Of a stretch of DNA of 64,000 nucleotides, positions 30,485-42,666 are shown in pieces (position 1 is the stretch's first letter; each line of letters starts with the position of its first letter). The notes below the pieces were generated by a model that was not told the origin of the DNA, made no database searches, and saw nothing but the letters and a program-made list of their open reading frames with translations. The position numbers and the translations under genes were made by a program. This stretch comes from Galeopsis tetrahit (Eukaryota > Streptophyta > Magnoliopsida > Lamiales > Lamiaceae), in NCBI GenBank assembly GCA_963675135.1, contig CAVLYN010000055.1, positions 1-64,000 on the forward strand. The letters are read 5' to 3'.

Positions 30485-32328
30485 CTATGTTCAAACCTTC
30501 GGACAAAAATTAAAATTCATTTCCAGTATTCAAAATTTTATAAATAAGTAAACTCCTTTTTCATAATATAAATTACCTTTTTTAAAAAGATTAAAGAGCA
30601 AAATATTCATATCCTAAGTATAACATGAATATTAAAACCTTGAACTAAGATCTATGAAGGGTACTTATATAATGTTACTAAGGGGAAAATGTGTCTCCTG
30701 CCGCAGCCGAAGCACCTCGAGGTATGTAATTATTTTAATGGTTTTCAAGTAAAATTGAATAAAGATTTTGAGGACTTTGAGTTGCATAATTTACAGAAGT
30801 TACTAAAGAGAGAAATGATAAGATATGCATTGCTCCGACATGTCTATTAAATGAAAGAGGAATGTTATGAAATGATTTACTTGCTTTCTAGAGTACAAGT
30901 GGAAGTTTATAAAAATATTTTGCGTGTGATCACGATACATATGATACTATTCCCCCGCATTTATTGTAGACAGTTAGACCTCTTTGCTTTGTGAAAATAA
31001 AAAGGGCAGACCTAAAAGCTATATTTTACTTTGACTTCAGTCCCTATCTCACTGTATAGGCTAGAAAACTCTAGATGCTTATGATCTTGTTTTATCTTAT
31101 CGGGACTGTTGTTCTTTTTCAATGGGGAAGGTCACTCCATGTTTTAATCAGTATATATATAATGTTATGCAACTTACTTCAAGTGAGATTGTATTATTCT
31201 ATCTGTTACTTTTACCTAACTATTGCTTTAATGACATGCGATCAATGGTTCCTAACATACAAATTTCGAGTGCCGTCATTGTGCCATTGTGGCCACAATG
31301 TGTTCCAATGTACCGCGTACTCCTAATGTAGATATGGTGCTAGTACCTTGTTGTTACGATTTTGGGTTCTGTTTTTGAAGTTTTATCATACCTATATATG
31401 AAATAGTAATATAATATTCTTTTCTTTCATACCTTTAGATTACATCAACAGAAACACTACATGATAGAGGCCCATAACCTTTACGAAGAAACAATAGGAC
31501 AAGAAACCTCATAATGTAACTCCTAGAGTTGAATGGTTAAGGAATTCTCATACCCTACATAACCTCATACATATTAATTCCTGCCCCCAATTGTGCCAGT
31601 GCCTCTACCTTTGTCTAGAACTATAGAGGTCATCGAACAATTTATGTGTTTACGACTTCTGCCAAGCGAGAACTACTACTTTTTAAACCCTCGAGAAATT
31701 AGGAATGGTCTAGTATCGGAATACTTGAGGAAAACATACATTGATTGAAATACTTGAGAAATAAGAAGTCTAGGAGGATGAAAATACTTGAGGAAAAAAA
31801 AAATATTGATGGAAATTGACATCATTATAGGTATGTTGCTAGTATCCGGACCACCTACTTATGTATTTCTTAAAATACATTAGCATCCCACTCTCTTGTG
31901 TTTAAATGTTTGAGGAAATTTGGGAATAAAAAGTATTGAGGAAGAGATTATTACAAAGAATACACAGTCCAGGAATATATGAGAACCAAAAACCTATAGA
32001 ATGAGCGAAGCTAGAATTGGATGAACGATAAATAATATCAACCTTTACATTCTTAAGATGAGGAAAAATACTTGGGTAACTTAGATAATATTATCAGTTT
32101 CAAGGCTTAGATATAAGACGTGATTTGACTTATGGGGATGCGCCTATAACAAACTTGGGAATGAAGACTCGTATGTTAAGAAATCACGAAATACATTTGG
32201 TTGGTTTATTGGAGTAGATATGGGAAATAAGAAAGAACTACTTTGGTAACAGGAAATAAGATCTTAGTGGAATACTCGCAATAACTAAGAGAATTGAGTA
32301 GGCGAAATTTCGGGGACGAAATTCTGTT

Positions 32329-32341
32329 AAGGGGGTAAGGA
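32329..32341 (+). promoter_or_regulatory. Polypurine tract 1
   Basis: AAGGGGGTAAGGA directly before LTR 2, where plus-strand DNA synthesis would be primed. Confidence 0.85.
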
Positions 32342-33157
32342 TGTAACACCCCGTCCCAAAATTAATATGAAATAAAGGAATAAATTATTTAAGAATTTTC
32401 AACTATATTAACGTCGTTATTTGTTTCTAAAAGATTTGATTTTCAGGAAGACGGACGAGCATTCTGGTCGGGCAACACTCCTAGCACTTAATAAAGAAAT
32501 AAAAGAAGTATAAGGTTTGATGAATATTTAATAAGTGTCGAAATGAAATAAATCTAATTAATAACCTTACAAATCATTTTATCAAAAGCTTATGTGATAA
32601 ACAACTTAACGAGGCGTAATATGCATTTTAATAAATAGTAATTGCCTCGCCATCTCAATCTTAATATAAAATATAGAGGTCTGATTCATTTACTTGCTTG
32701 ATCATTGATATAATATTTGATACATTGAAAATTTATAATTATGAAAATTACATTTACTTGGTTGCCATGCTTTTCGTGTCTTTGTGATATAATGTTTGTC
32801 TTATCTGAGTTTATTTTATATTAGGACTCTTTCTGATAAATTCGCTATTAAATTAATATTGGAATTTAAAACTAAAATAATATAAGTAGTCGTAAGTAGA
32901 ATTTATAATTTAATAATTTTTATCTCAAAGTGCGACGATTTTATCGCCATAAATCCTAAATAAATATTTATAGCTCTCGTGTAATTTTCCGCGAAAAACT
33001 AACACAAAAATAAGTAACGACTTTGTAGTAAATACCGAGTACTAACGAATACCGTGATAAATAAATATCAACAACTTTAACTTTTAACCACATAACTCAT
33101 GTGGTCACTTTTGGTCCACCTCACCAAATACTATTCATAACCAACCATCTTCTCTCC

Positions 33158-33165
33158 TATATATA
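33158..33165 (+). promoter_or_regulatory. TATA box of LTR 2
   Basis: TATATATA followed by ACCCCCATCAC and, 25-40 bases on, a CT-rich initiator-like region (CTTTCTTCTTCATT). This is the most promoter-like sequence in the LTR and places the transcription start near 33190-33200. Confidence 0.6.
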
Positions 33166-35696
33166 CCCCCATCACAGTAGCTTTCTTCTTCATTATTCCC
33201 TTTCACAAACACTCCCAAGCTCTGCCAAAATCATTCTCCATTCCATCTGAAGAATCGATCAAGATTAAGGAGGAGAACACACCACTTCTTTTCCTTTTTG
33301 CCTCTTCGATCGGTCATCCTAATCCGTAGGAAGAACCGATTCATGTCTACAATTCCAGCTCGTCTTGAAGCTTTTCCATCCATCAGAAACGTCTCCCAGC
33401 TGGTGTTTGAGTTGAAGAATCAACCCTCTCCATCTAAGCAAAGTAAAGAACACGCCTCCTTCTTCTTCTTAATTCGCTGCTGTATTTTATTTCCAGATTA
33501 TGTGTGTTAACTCGTTCTTCAATTTTCTTGCTCAATCCTTGAAGAACCGATCCCCTGTTGTTCTTCTATCATTCCTCAGGCCTAAGCACGAAAATGATCA
33601 AGCTCTATCCTAACCGAAAATCAAAAGGTTGTTCCGTAAACCCGTAAACTAAAAACTGCATTGTGTTGTTTTTATATCTGCTTTTATCTTGTTTAAATTT
33701 GATGATATTTGTTAGTTTAAAACTCTTATGTGTTTCTTGATTGTTGTACTTTACATCCATGATTTTAGTTTTCGATTATAGTAATGTTATGCCGCCCATT
33801 TCTATGCACGAACATGGTAAGTCACAAAACCAAAAATCTGGAATTTAAGAACATATCTACTGCCCTATAGTTCGACTTTTATTACAGGGAGATTTTGCTA
33901 AAACTAAAAATATGGAAATGAACTATGTTGAGTTATGAACTTACTGTATAAATCTTGTACGAATTGAGCCAACGGTTTAAGAGATATGAATTTTTAAAGA
34001 TAATGTTTCGAAACTACTAAACCACTGATTTTGGATGCTTATATCTTTTTATAGAAAAATGATTTTGACATAAAACCAAAGAGGGAATAATCTTCGTACA
34101 GTGGAGAGTCTAAATACAAAAAATGACACGAATTGATAAGGTATAATGAGAGATATTCGATTTTGAAAATTGGGCAGTATGCTGGAAAAATCTGGAAAAA
34201 AAACAGAGCATCATTTCAAGTTCAAAACTTCGGAGTCATTTTAACTCGACTTCGAGATGCGTTTTTCACAAACCCTTTTCTTGTCAATAAACTTTATATA
34301 GTATAGTTTATTTAACCCAAGATTTCATGTTAATTGAATTAGTCGTTTGACGAGAAATGATTGACGAACATATGCGAAAATTCACAGTTTTAAAGGATGT
34401 CCAATTTTGCAAAATTTCAAAATCTTATCTTCGGAGCTACAATTAAATTCTGAAAAATATCTACGTTGATAGAAATATATTGAAAGGCTATGGAAACAAA
34501 TTTTGTTGGAATTAAACAGCTGTAGCTATTTTATTTTAAATTTCCGAGTAAAAAGGATCAAAACTGAAACAGGCGTAATCGTACCCAAATCCATAAAAAA
34601 ATATTCGGCATATGTTAAATCTTTTTAAAACAGTTTATTAAAATGTTTCTTAAAGATCTAACGTCTACTTTATAGTTAAACAAATTTTCTGCAAACAATG
34701 ATACTAGATCGTAGGGACAATACAAAATGCAAAACTAGAACTCTATCTATCTTAACTGACGTTTCTATTTGTTGTTATAAGTGACTTTAATTAATTGTGT
34801 ATTTCATAATATATGTGTCGAATGGATGCTTTTTGATTTGTGGATTATTTGTGTGTCAAGTGTAAATACAATGTTAATATATTAATTTATTATCAATATC
34901 ATTATTTGTGCTAATAAAATAAGAATAATGTTTTAAATAAAATTAAATTATAACCTACTTTAATTGCATTGTTTTATAAGTTTCTCGTATGTGATTGTTA
35001 AGTGAGGAACATGTTTAAATTAAACGCGTGTTAGTATTATTTTTATTACGACTATTATAATACATTATTTATTATTTGAGTTTTAGTGCCATTTTTGAGT
35101 ATATGCAAATTAACAAATATTAAGGTTTTCAAAATGTTGTTGATTTTACAAAAGTCATTTAATTCAAATATCTATATAAACTCGAGTTAGTTATCTTATT
35201 TTATATTTTGCTTCTTTTAAATTATTAAATGAAGCATGTGTTTAAATTATATATGTGCTGCTCCATAATTTGCTATTATTTGTTGAAGCATGCCAATTGA
35301 TAAATGTTAAAATGTATTTGTTTGAATTTGTTATTTTGATATTACTTGTCATGTGATTATATGATTTACTCAGGAAGGAAAATTGTTAAGTAAATTAAGA
35401 AACAAGAGTTCTGATAAACAATTAAATATTCAAGAAAACGTGTTAGGCGAAGTGTGGCCCAATCGGAGCTCGGACGGCCTCTTCTGTGTTACGCTTGCTA
35501 AAATCATTCAAGAAGTTTGTAGCTTTTCTTAAAAGTTAACCAGGTGGGTGTCATTACTGTATTGCCGATGTAAATGTTATATGGACTGTTGGTGTATTCT
35601 GAACTGAACTAAACAAACATCAACATATAACTAAGAACACAAGAATGCAATAATAATTATAATATAATATTATATGTGTGATACATAAATTACGAT

Positions 35697-35899
35697 TTCA
35701 CGGAGGTGGCGGGAAAGTGTTTATGGGGGTAGCATGTGATAGAGTCGCTATCAGTGTCCCAATATGTGTTTCACGGAGGAGGCGGGAAAGTGTTTATGGG
35801 GGTAGCATGTGATAGAGTCGCTATCAGTGTCCTAGAAGGAGGTGGAAGCGTTTAGGGGGTAGCATGTGGTAGAGTCGCTACCAGTGTCCCACATGATAT
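35697..35899 (+). repeat. Three-copy minisatellite in LTR 2
   Basis: Same minisatellite as 29599-29801, 6098 bp further on, with no difference noticed. Confidence 0.85.
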
Positions 35900-36570
35900 A
35901 TGATATGATGATAATGATGATTTATGATAAGTATGATATATGATGATTTATGGCAAGTATGGTCCATGGTTATGAATAAGAATACATTATGAATCCTAAG
36001 TGAACGATAAATTCACTACACAAAATAATAAGGAATAATTTACGATAAAATGTTAAGATAAACTATTTTCGACGTACTGCCAATCTGTATAGCAGCGTAT
36101 AGGATATCCACTGAGATTTTTATCTCACACCCCAAAACTAATATTTTCAGGTTATGATCGAGAGAGGCCGGTGTTGCAGCAGGGATGACACAGAGTTTCC
36201 CCACATTAAGATGTTATAATATTACATATATTTAAGACATATTATAATAAATGAAATGTCTTATGATAGACGATTTTATTCTTATGCCAAGTGACAACTT
36301 TCCTAAAGTTACTCGATAACCATATGTATGCTATTTTCAAAACGACTGCTACTTATCATATTCTAAGTTTTAATAAATGGGCCCACACTGATTTTATTGC
36401 AACTTATATTTGTCTTTAATTATTTCCGCTGCAAAACTCTTATTATATTGCTTGTGTTATTGTATTTTTAAAAGAAATTTTTAGGTTCGGATTTTCGGTA
36501 ACTAAGTGGCGACTCGAATTTAGAGTGTTTGAGCCTCAAGGGCTGCATTCCGGATTCGGGGCGTTACAGG

Positions 36571-36582
36571 TGGTATCAGAGC
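36571..36582 (+). promoter_or_regulatory. Primer binding site 2 (tRNA-iMet type)
   Basis: TGGTATCAGAGC two bases after the end of LTR 2. Confidence 0.93.
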
Positions 36583-38426
36583 CTATGTTCAAACCTTCGG
36601 ACAAAAATTAAAATTCATTTCCAGTATTCAAAATTTTATAAATAAGTAAACTCCTTTTTCATAATATAAATTACCTTTTTTAAAAAGATTAAAGAGCAAA
36701 ATATTCATATCCTAAGTATAACATGAATATTAAAACCTTGAACTAAGATCTATGAAGGGTACTTATATAATGTTACTAAGGGGAAAATGTGTCTCCTGCC
36801 GCAGCCGAAGCACCTCGAGGTATGTAATTATTTTAATGGTTTTCAAGTAAAATTGAATAAAGATTTTGAGGACTTTGAGTTGCATAATTTACAGAAGTTA
36901 CTAAAGAGAGAAATGATAAGATATGCATTGCTCCGACATGTCTATTAAATGAAAGAGGAATGTTATGAAATGATTTACTTGCTTTCTAGAGTACAAGTGG
37001 AAGTTTATAAAAATATTTTGCGTGTGATCACGATACATATGATACTATTCCCCCGCATTTATTGTAGACAGTTAGACCTCTTTGCTTTGTGAAAATAAAA
37101 AGGGCAGACCTAAAAGCTATATTTTACTTTGACTTCAGTCCCTATCTCACTGTATAGGCTAGAAAACTCTAGATGCTTATGATCTTGTTTTATCTTATCG
37201 GGACTGTTGTTCTTTTTCAATGGGGAAGGTCACTCCATGTTTTAATCAGTATATATATAATGTTATGCAACTTACTTCAAGTGAGATTGTATTATTCTAT
37301 CTGTTACTTTTACCTAACTATTGCTTTAATGACATGCGATCAATGGTTCCTAACATACAAATTTCGAGTGCCGTCATTGTGCCATTGTGGCCACAATGTG
37401 TTCCAATGTACCGCGTACTCCTAATGTAGATATGGTGCTAGTACCTTGTTGTTACGATTTTGGGTTCTGTTTTTGAAGTTTTATCATACCTATATATGAA
37501 ATAGTAATATAATATTCTTTTCTTTCATACCTTTAGATTACATCAACAGAAACACTACATGATAGAGGCCCATAACCTTTACGAAGAAACAATAGGACAA
37601 GAAACCTCATAATGTAACTCCTAGAGTTGAATGGTTAAGGAATTCTCATACCCTACATAACCTCATACATATTAATTCCTGCCCCCAATTGTGCCAGTGC
37701 CTCTACCTTTGTCTAGAACTATAGAGGTCATCGAACAATTTATGTGTTTACGACTTCTGCCAAGCGAGAACTACTACTTTTTAAACCCTCGAGAAATTAG
37801 GAATGGTCTAGTATCGGAATACTTGAGGAAAACATACATTGATTGAAATACTTGAGAAATAAGAAGTCTAGGAGGATGAAAATACTTGAGGAAAAAAAAA
37901 ATATTGATGGAAATTGACATCATTATAGGTATGTTGCTAGTATCCGGACCACCTACTTATGTATTTCTTAAAATACATTAGCATCCCACTCTCTTGTGTT
38001 TAAATGTTTGAGGAAATTTGGGAATAAAAAGTATTGAGGAAGAGATTATTACAAAGAATACACAGTCCAGGAATATATGAGAACCAAAAACCTATAGAAT
38101 GAGCGAAGCTAGAATTGGATGAACGATAAATAATATCAACCTTTACATTCTTAAGATGAGGAAAAATACTTGGGTAACTTAGATAATATTATCAGTTTCA
38201 AGGCTTAGATATAAGACGTGATTTGACTTATGGGGATGCGCCTATAACAAACTTGGGAATGAAGACTCGTATGTTAAGAAATCACGAAATACATTTGGTT
38301 GGTTTATTGGAGTAGATATGGGAAATAAGAAAGAACTACTTTGGTAACAGGAAATAAGATCTTAGTGGAATACTCGCAATAACTAAGAGAATTGAGTAGG
38401 CGAAATTTCGGGGACGAAATTCTGTT

Positions 38427-38439
38427 AAGGGGGTAAGGA
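38427..38439 (+). promoter_or_regulatory. Polypurine tract 2
   Basis: AAGGGGGTAAGGA directly before LTR 3. Confidence 0.85.
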
Positions 38440-39255
38440 TGTAACACCCCGTCCCAAAATTAATATGAAATAAAGGAATAAATTATTTAAGAATTTTCAA
38501 CTATATTAACGTCGTTATTTGTTTCTAAAAGATTTGATTTTCAGGAAGACGGACGAGCATTCTGGTCGGGCAACACTCCTAGCACTTAATAAAGAAATAA
38601 AAGAAGTATAAGGTTTGATGAATATTTAATAAGTGTCGAAATGAAATAAATCTAATTAATAACCTTACAAATCATTTTATCAAAAGCTTATGTGATAAAC
38701 AACTTAACGAGGCGTAATATGCATTTTAATAAATAGTAATTGCCTCGCCATCTCAATCTTAATATAAAATATAGAGGTCTGATTCATTTACTTGCTTGAT
38801 CATTGATATAATATTTGATACATTGAAAATTTATAATTATGAAAATTACATTTACTTGGTTGCCATGCTTTTCGTGTCTTTGTGATATAATGTTTGTCTT
38901 ATCTGAGTTTATTTTATATTAGGACTCTTTCTGATAAATTCGCTATTAAATTAATATTGGAATTTAAAACTAAAATAATATAAGTAGTCGTAAGTAGAAT
39001 TTATAATTTAATAATTTTTATCTCAAAGTGCGACGATTTTATCGCCATAAATCCTAAATAAATATTTATAGCTCTCGTGTAATTTTCCGCGAAAAACTAA
39101 CACAAAAATAAGTAACGACTTTGTAGTAAATACCGAGTACTAACGAATACCGTGATAAATAAATATCAACAACTTTAACTTTTAACCACATAACTCATGT
39201 GGTCACTTTTGGTCCACCTCACCAAATACTATTCATAACCAACCATCTTCTCTCC

Positions 39256-39263
39256 TATATATA
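39256..39263 (+). promoter_or_regulatory. TATA box of LTR 3
   Basis: Same TATATATA and CT-rich leader as in LTR 2. Transcription from here would run rightward into the antisense strand of the copy 3 LINE. Confidence 0.6.
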
Positions 39264-41794
39264 CCCCCATCACAGTAGCTTTCTTCTTCATTATTCCCTT
39301 TCACAAACACTCCCAAGCTCTGCCAAAATCATTCTCCATTCCATCTGAAGAATCGATCAAGATTAAGGAGGAGAACACACCACTTCTTTTCCTTTTTGCC
39401 TCTTCGATCGGTCATCCTAATCCGTAGGAAGAACCGATTCATGTCTACAATTCCAGCTCGTCTTGAAGCTTTTCCATCCATCAGAAACGTCTCCCAGCTG
39501 GTGTTTGAGTTGAAGAATCAACCCTCTCCATCTAAGCAAAGTAAAGAACACGCCTCCTTCTTCTTCTTAATTCGCTGCTGTATTTTATTTCCAGATTATG
39601 TGTGTTAACTCGTTCTTCAATTTTCTTGCTCAATCCTTGAAGAACCGAGCCCCTGTTGTTCTTCTATCATTCCTCAGGCCTAAGCACGAAAATGATCAAG
39701 CTCTATCCTAACCGAAAATCAAAAGGTTGTTCCGTAAACCCGTAAACTAAAAACTGCATTGTGTTGTTTTTATATCTGCTTTTATCATGTTTAAATTTGA
39801 TGATATTTGTTAGTTTAAAACTCTTATGTGTTTCTTGATTGTTGTACTTTACATCCATGATTTTAGTTTTCGATTATAGTAATGTTATGCCGCCCATTTC
39901 TATGCACGAACATGGTAAGTCACAAAACCAAAAATCTGGAATTTAAGAACATATCTACTGCCCTATAGTTCGACTTTTATTACAGGGAGATTTTGCTAAA
40001 ACTAAAAATATGGAAATGAACTATGTTGAGTTATGAACTTACTGTATAAATCTTGTACGAATTGAGCCAACGGTTTAAGAGATATGAATTTTTAAAGATA
40101 ATGTTTCGAAACTACTAAACCACTGATTTTGGATGCTTATATCTTTTTATAGAAAAATGATTTTGACATAAAACCAAAGAGGGAATAATCTTCGTACAGT
40201 GGAGAGTCTAAATACAAAAAATGACACGAATTGATAAGGTATAATGAGAGATATTCGATTTTGAAAATTGGGCAGTATGCTGGAAAAATCTGGAAAAAAA
40301 ATAGAGCATCATTTCAAGTTCAAAACTTCGGAGTCATTTTAACTCGACTTCGAGATGCGTTTTTCACAAACCCTTTTCTTGTCAATAAACTTTATATAGT
40401 ATAGTTTATTTACCCCAAGATTTCATGTTAATTGAATTAGTCGTTTGACGAGAAATGATTGACGAACATATGCGAAAATTCACAGTTTTAAAGGATGTCC
40501 AATTTTGCAAAATTTCAAAATCTTATCTTCGGAGCTACAATTAAATTCTGAAAAATATCTACGTTGATAGAAATATATTGAAAGGCTATGGAAACAAATT
40601 TTGTTGGAATTAAACAGCTGTAGCTATTTTATTTTAAATTTCCGAGTAAAAAGGATCAAAACTGAAACAGGCGTAATCGTACCCAAATCCATAAAAAAAT
40701 ATTCGGCATATGTTAAATCTTTTTAAAACAGTTTATTAAAATGTTTCTTAAAGATCTAACGTCTACTTTATAGTTAAACAAATTTTCTGCAAACAATGAT
40801 ACTAGATCGTAGGGACAATACAAAATGCAAAACTAGAACTCTATCTATCTTAACTGACGTTTCTATTTGTTGTTATAAGTGACTTTAATTAATTGTGTAT
40901 TTCATAATATATGTGTCGAATGGATGCTTTTTGATTTGTGGATTATTTGTGTGTCAAGTGTAAATACAATGTTAATATATTAATTTATTATCAATATCAT
41001 TATTTGTGCTAATAAAATAAGAATAATGTTTTAAATAAAATTAAATTATAACCTACTTTAATTGCATTGTTTTATAAGTTTCTCGTATGTGATTGTTAAG
41101 TGAGGAACATGTTTAAATTAAACGCGTGTTAGTATTATTTTTATTACGACTATTATAATACATTATTTATTATTTGAGTTTTAGTGCCATTTTTGAGTAT
41201 ATGCAAATTAACAAATATTAAGGTTTTCAAAATGTTGTTGATTTTACAAAAGTCATTTAATTCAAATATCTATATAAACTCGAGTTAGTTATCTTATTTT
41301 ATATTTTGCTTCTTTTAAATTATTAAATGAAGCATGTGTTTAAATTATATATGTGCTGCTCCATAATTTGCTATTATTTGTTGAAGCATGCCAATTGATA
41401 AATGTTAAAATGTATTTGTTTGAATTTGTTATTTTGATATTACTTGTCATGTGATTATATGATTTACTCAGGAAGGAAAATTGTTAAGTAAATTAAGAAA
41501 CAAGAGTTCTGATAAACAATTAAATATTCAAGAAAACGTGTTAGGCGAAGTGTGGCCCAATCGGAGCTCGGACGGCCTCTTCTGTGTTACGCTTGCTAAA
41601 ATCATTCAAGAAGTTTGTAGCTTTTCTTAAAAGTTAACCAGGTGGGTGTCATTACTGTATTGCCGATGTAAATGTTATATGGACTGTTGGTGTATTCTGA
41701 ACTGAACTAAACAAACATCAACATATAACTAAGAACACAAGAATGCAATAATAATTATAATATAATATTATATGTGTGATACATAAATTACGAT

Positions 41795-41997
41795 TTCACG
41801 GAGGTGGCGGGAAAGTGTTTATGGGGGTAGCATGTGATAGAGTCGCTATCAGTGTCCCAATATGTGTTTCACGGAGGAGGCGGGAAAGTGTTTATGGGGG
41901 TAGCATGTGATAGAGTCGCTATCAGTGTCCTAGAAGGAGGTGGAAGCGTTTAGGGGGTAGCATGTGGTAGAGTCGCTACCAGTGTCCCACATGATAT
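41795..41997 (+). repeat. Three-copy minisatellite in LTR 3
   Basis: Same minisatellite as in LTRs 1 and 2. Confidence 0.85.
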
Positions 41998-42666
41998 ATG
42001 ATATGATGATAATGATGATTTATGATAAGTATGATATATGATGATTTATGGCAAGTATGGTCCATGGTTATGAATAAGAATACATTATGAATCCTAAGTG
42101 AACGATAAATTCACTACACAAAATAATAAGGAATAATTTACGATAAAATGTTAAGATAAACTATTTTCGACGTACTGCCAATCTGTATAGCAGCGTATAG
42201 GATATCCACTGAGATTTTTATCTCACACCCCAAAACTAATATTTTCAGGTTATGATCGAGAGAGGCCGGTGTTGCAGCAGGGATGACACAGAGTTTCCCC
42301 ACATTAAGATGTTATAATATTACATATATTTAAGACATATTATAATAAATGAAATGTCTTATGATAGACGATTTTATTCTTATGCCAAGTGACAACTTTC
42401 CTAAAGTTACTCGATAACCATATGTATGCTATTTTCAAAACGACTGCTACTTATCATATTCTAAGTTTTAATAAATGGGCCCACACTGATTTTATTGCAA
42501 CTTATATTTGTCTTTAATTATTTCCGCTGCAAAACTCTTATTATATTGCTTGTGTTATTGTATTTTTAAAAGAAATTTTTAGGTTCGGATTTTCGGTAAC
42601 TAAGTGGCGACTCGAATTTAGAGTGTTTGAGCCTCAAGGGCTGCATTCCGGATTCGGGGCGTTACA

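Larger units (their letters stand above)
30471..32341 (+). mobile_element. Internal region 1 of the LARD-like element
   Basis: 1871 bp between LTRs 1 and 2. After the primer binding site comes AT-rich sequence with no frame longer than 83 codons and no retroviral-type motif. A short stretch near 30688 (TGTCTCCTGCCGCAGCCGAA) could be the remains of a gag start. Short AATACTTGAGGA repeats occur near 31720-31800. It ends with CGAAATTTCGGGGACGAAAT and the polypurine tract. Nothing here could supply enzymes, so mobilisation would need a helper element. Confidence 0.85.
32342..36568 (+). repeat. LTR 2, complete (4227 bp)
   Basis: Starts TGTAACACCCCGTCCC and ends CGGGGCGTTACA, giving near-perfect inverted termini. 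It differs from LTR 3 at four positions that I could find, all between 33551 and 34315. U3 contains the TATA box at 33158. The leader that follows is CT-rich and then becomes AT-rich. At over 4 kb it is much longer than typical plant LTRs (0.2-2 kb) and in the size range reported for LARDs. No protein-coding gene is recognised inside. Confidence 0.93.
36569..38439 (+). mobile_element. Internal region 2 of the LARD-like element
   Basis: 1871 bp, apparently identical to internal region 1 and with the same lack of coding capacity. Identity between the two internal regions points to a recent duplication event, not to two old independent insertions. Confidence 0.85.
28600..42666 (+). mobile_element. 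LARD-like non-autonomous LTR retrotransposon tandem array (LTR-INT-LTR-INT-LTR)
   Basis: Three LTR copies (the first truncated) alternate with two internal regions with a 6098-bp period. LTRs start TGTAACACCCCG and end CGGGGCGTTACA. Each internal region opens two bases later with TGGTATCAGAGC, the tRNA-iMet-type primer binding site, and closes with a purine tract. The internal region is only 1871 bp and has no gag, protease, RT, RNase H or integrase motifs. The CGAAATTTCGGGGACGAAATTC just before the tract resembles the pol end of plant Ty3-type chromoviruses, so such an element is the likely helper. There is no 5-bp target duplication because the left end is lost. The right flank (AATTG at 42667) is LINE sequence. 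Confidence 0.9.
38440..42666 (+). repeat. LTR 3, complete (4227 bp)
   Basis: Same length and termini as LTR 2. Its end GGGGCGTTACA at 42656-42666 is joined directly to LINE sequence (AATTGCACTCC), which marks the real insertion boundary. Differences from LTR 2 are at 39649, 39787, 40302 and 40413. Confidence 0.93.

Noticed and set aside
31075..31326. 83-codon hydrophobic frame in the internal region (also 37173)
   Set aside because: It starts at a non-ATG codon, has no gag or other motif and sits in AT-rich non-coding sequence.
33298..33510. 70-codon frame inside the LTR (also 39396-39608)
   Set aside because: It starts at a non-ATG codon, resembles no known protein and lies in the transcribed leader of the LTR. 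More likely chance.
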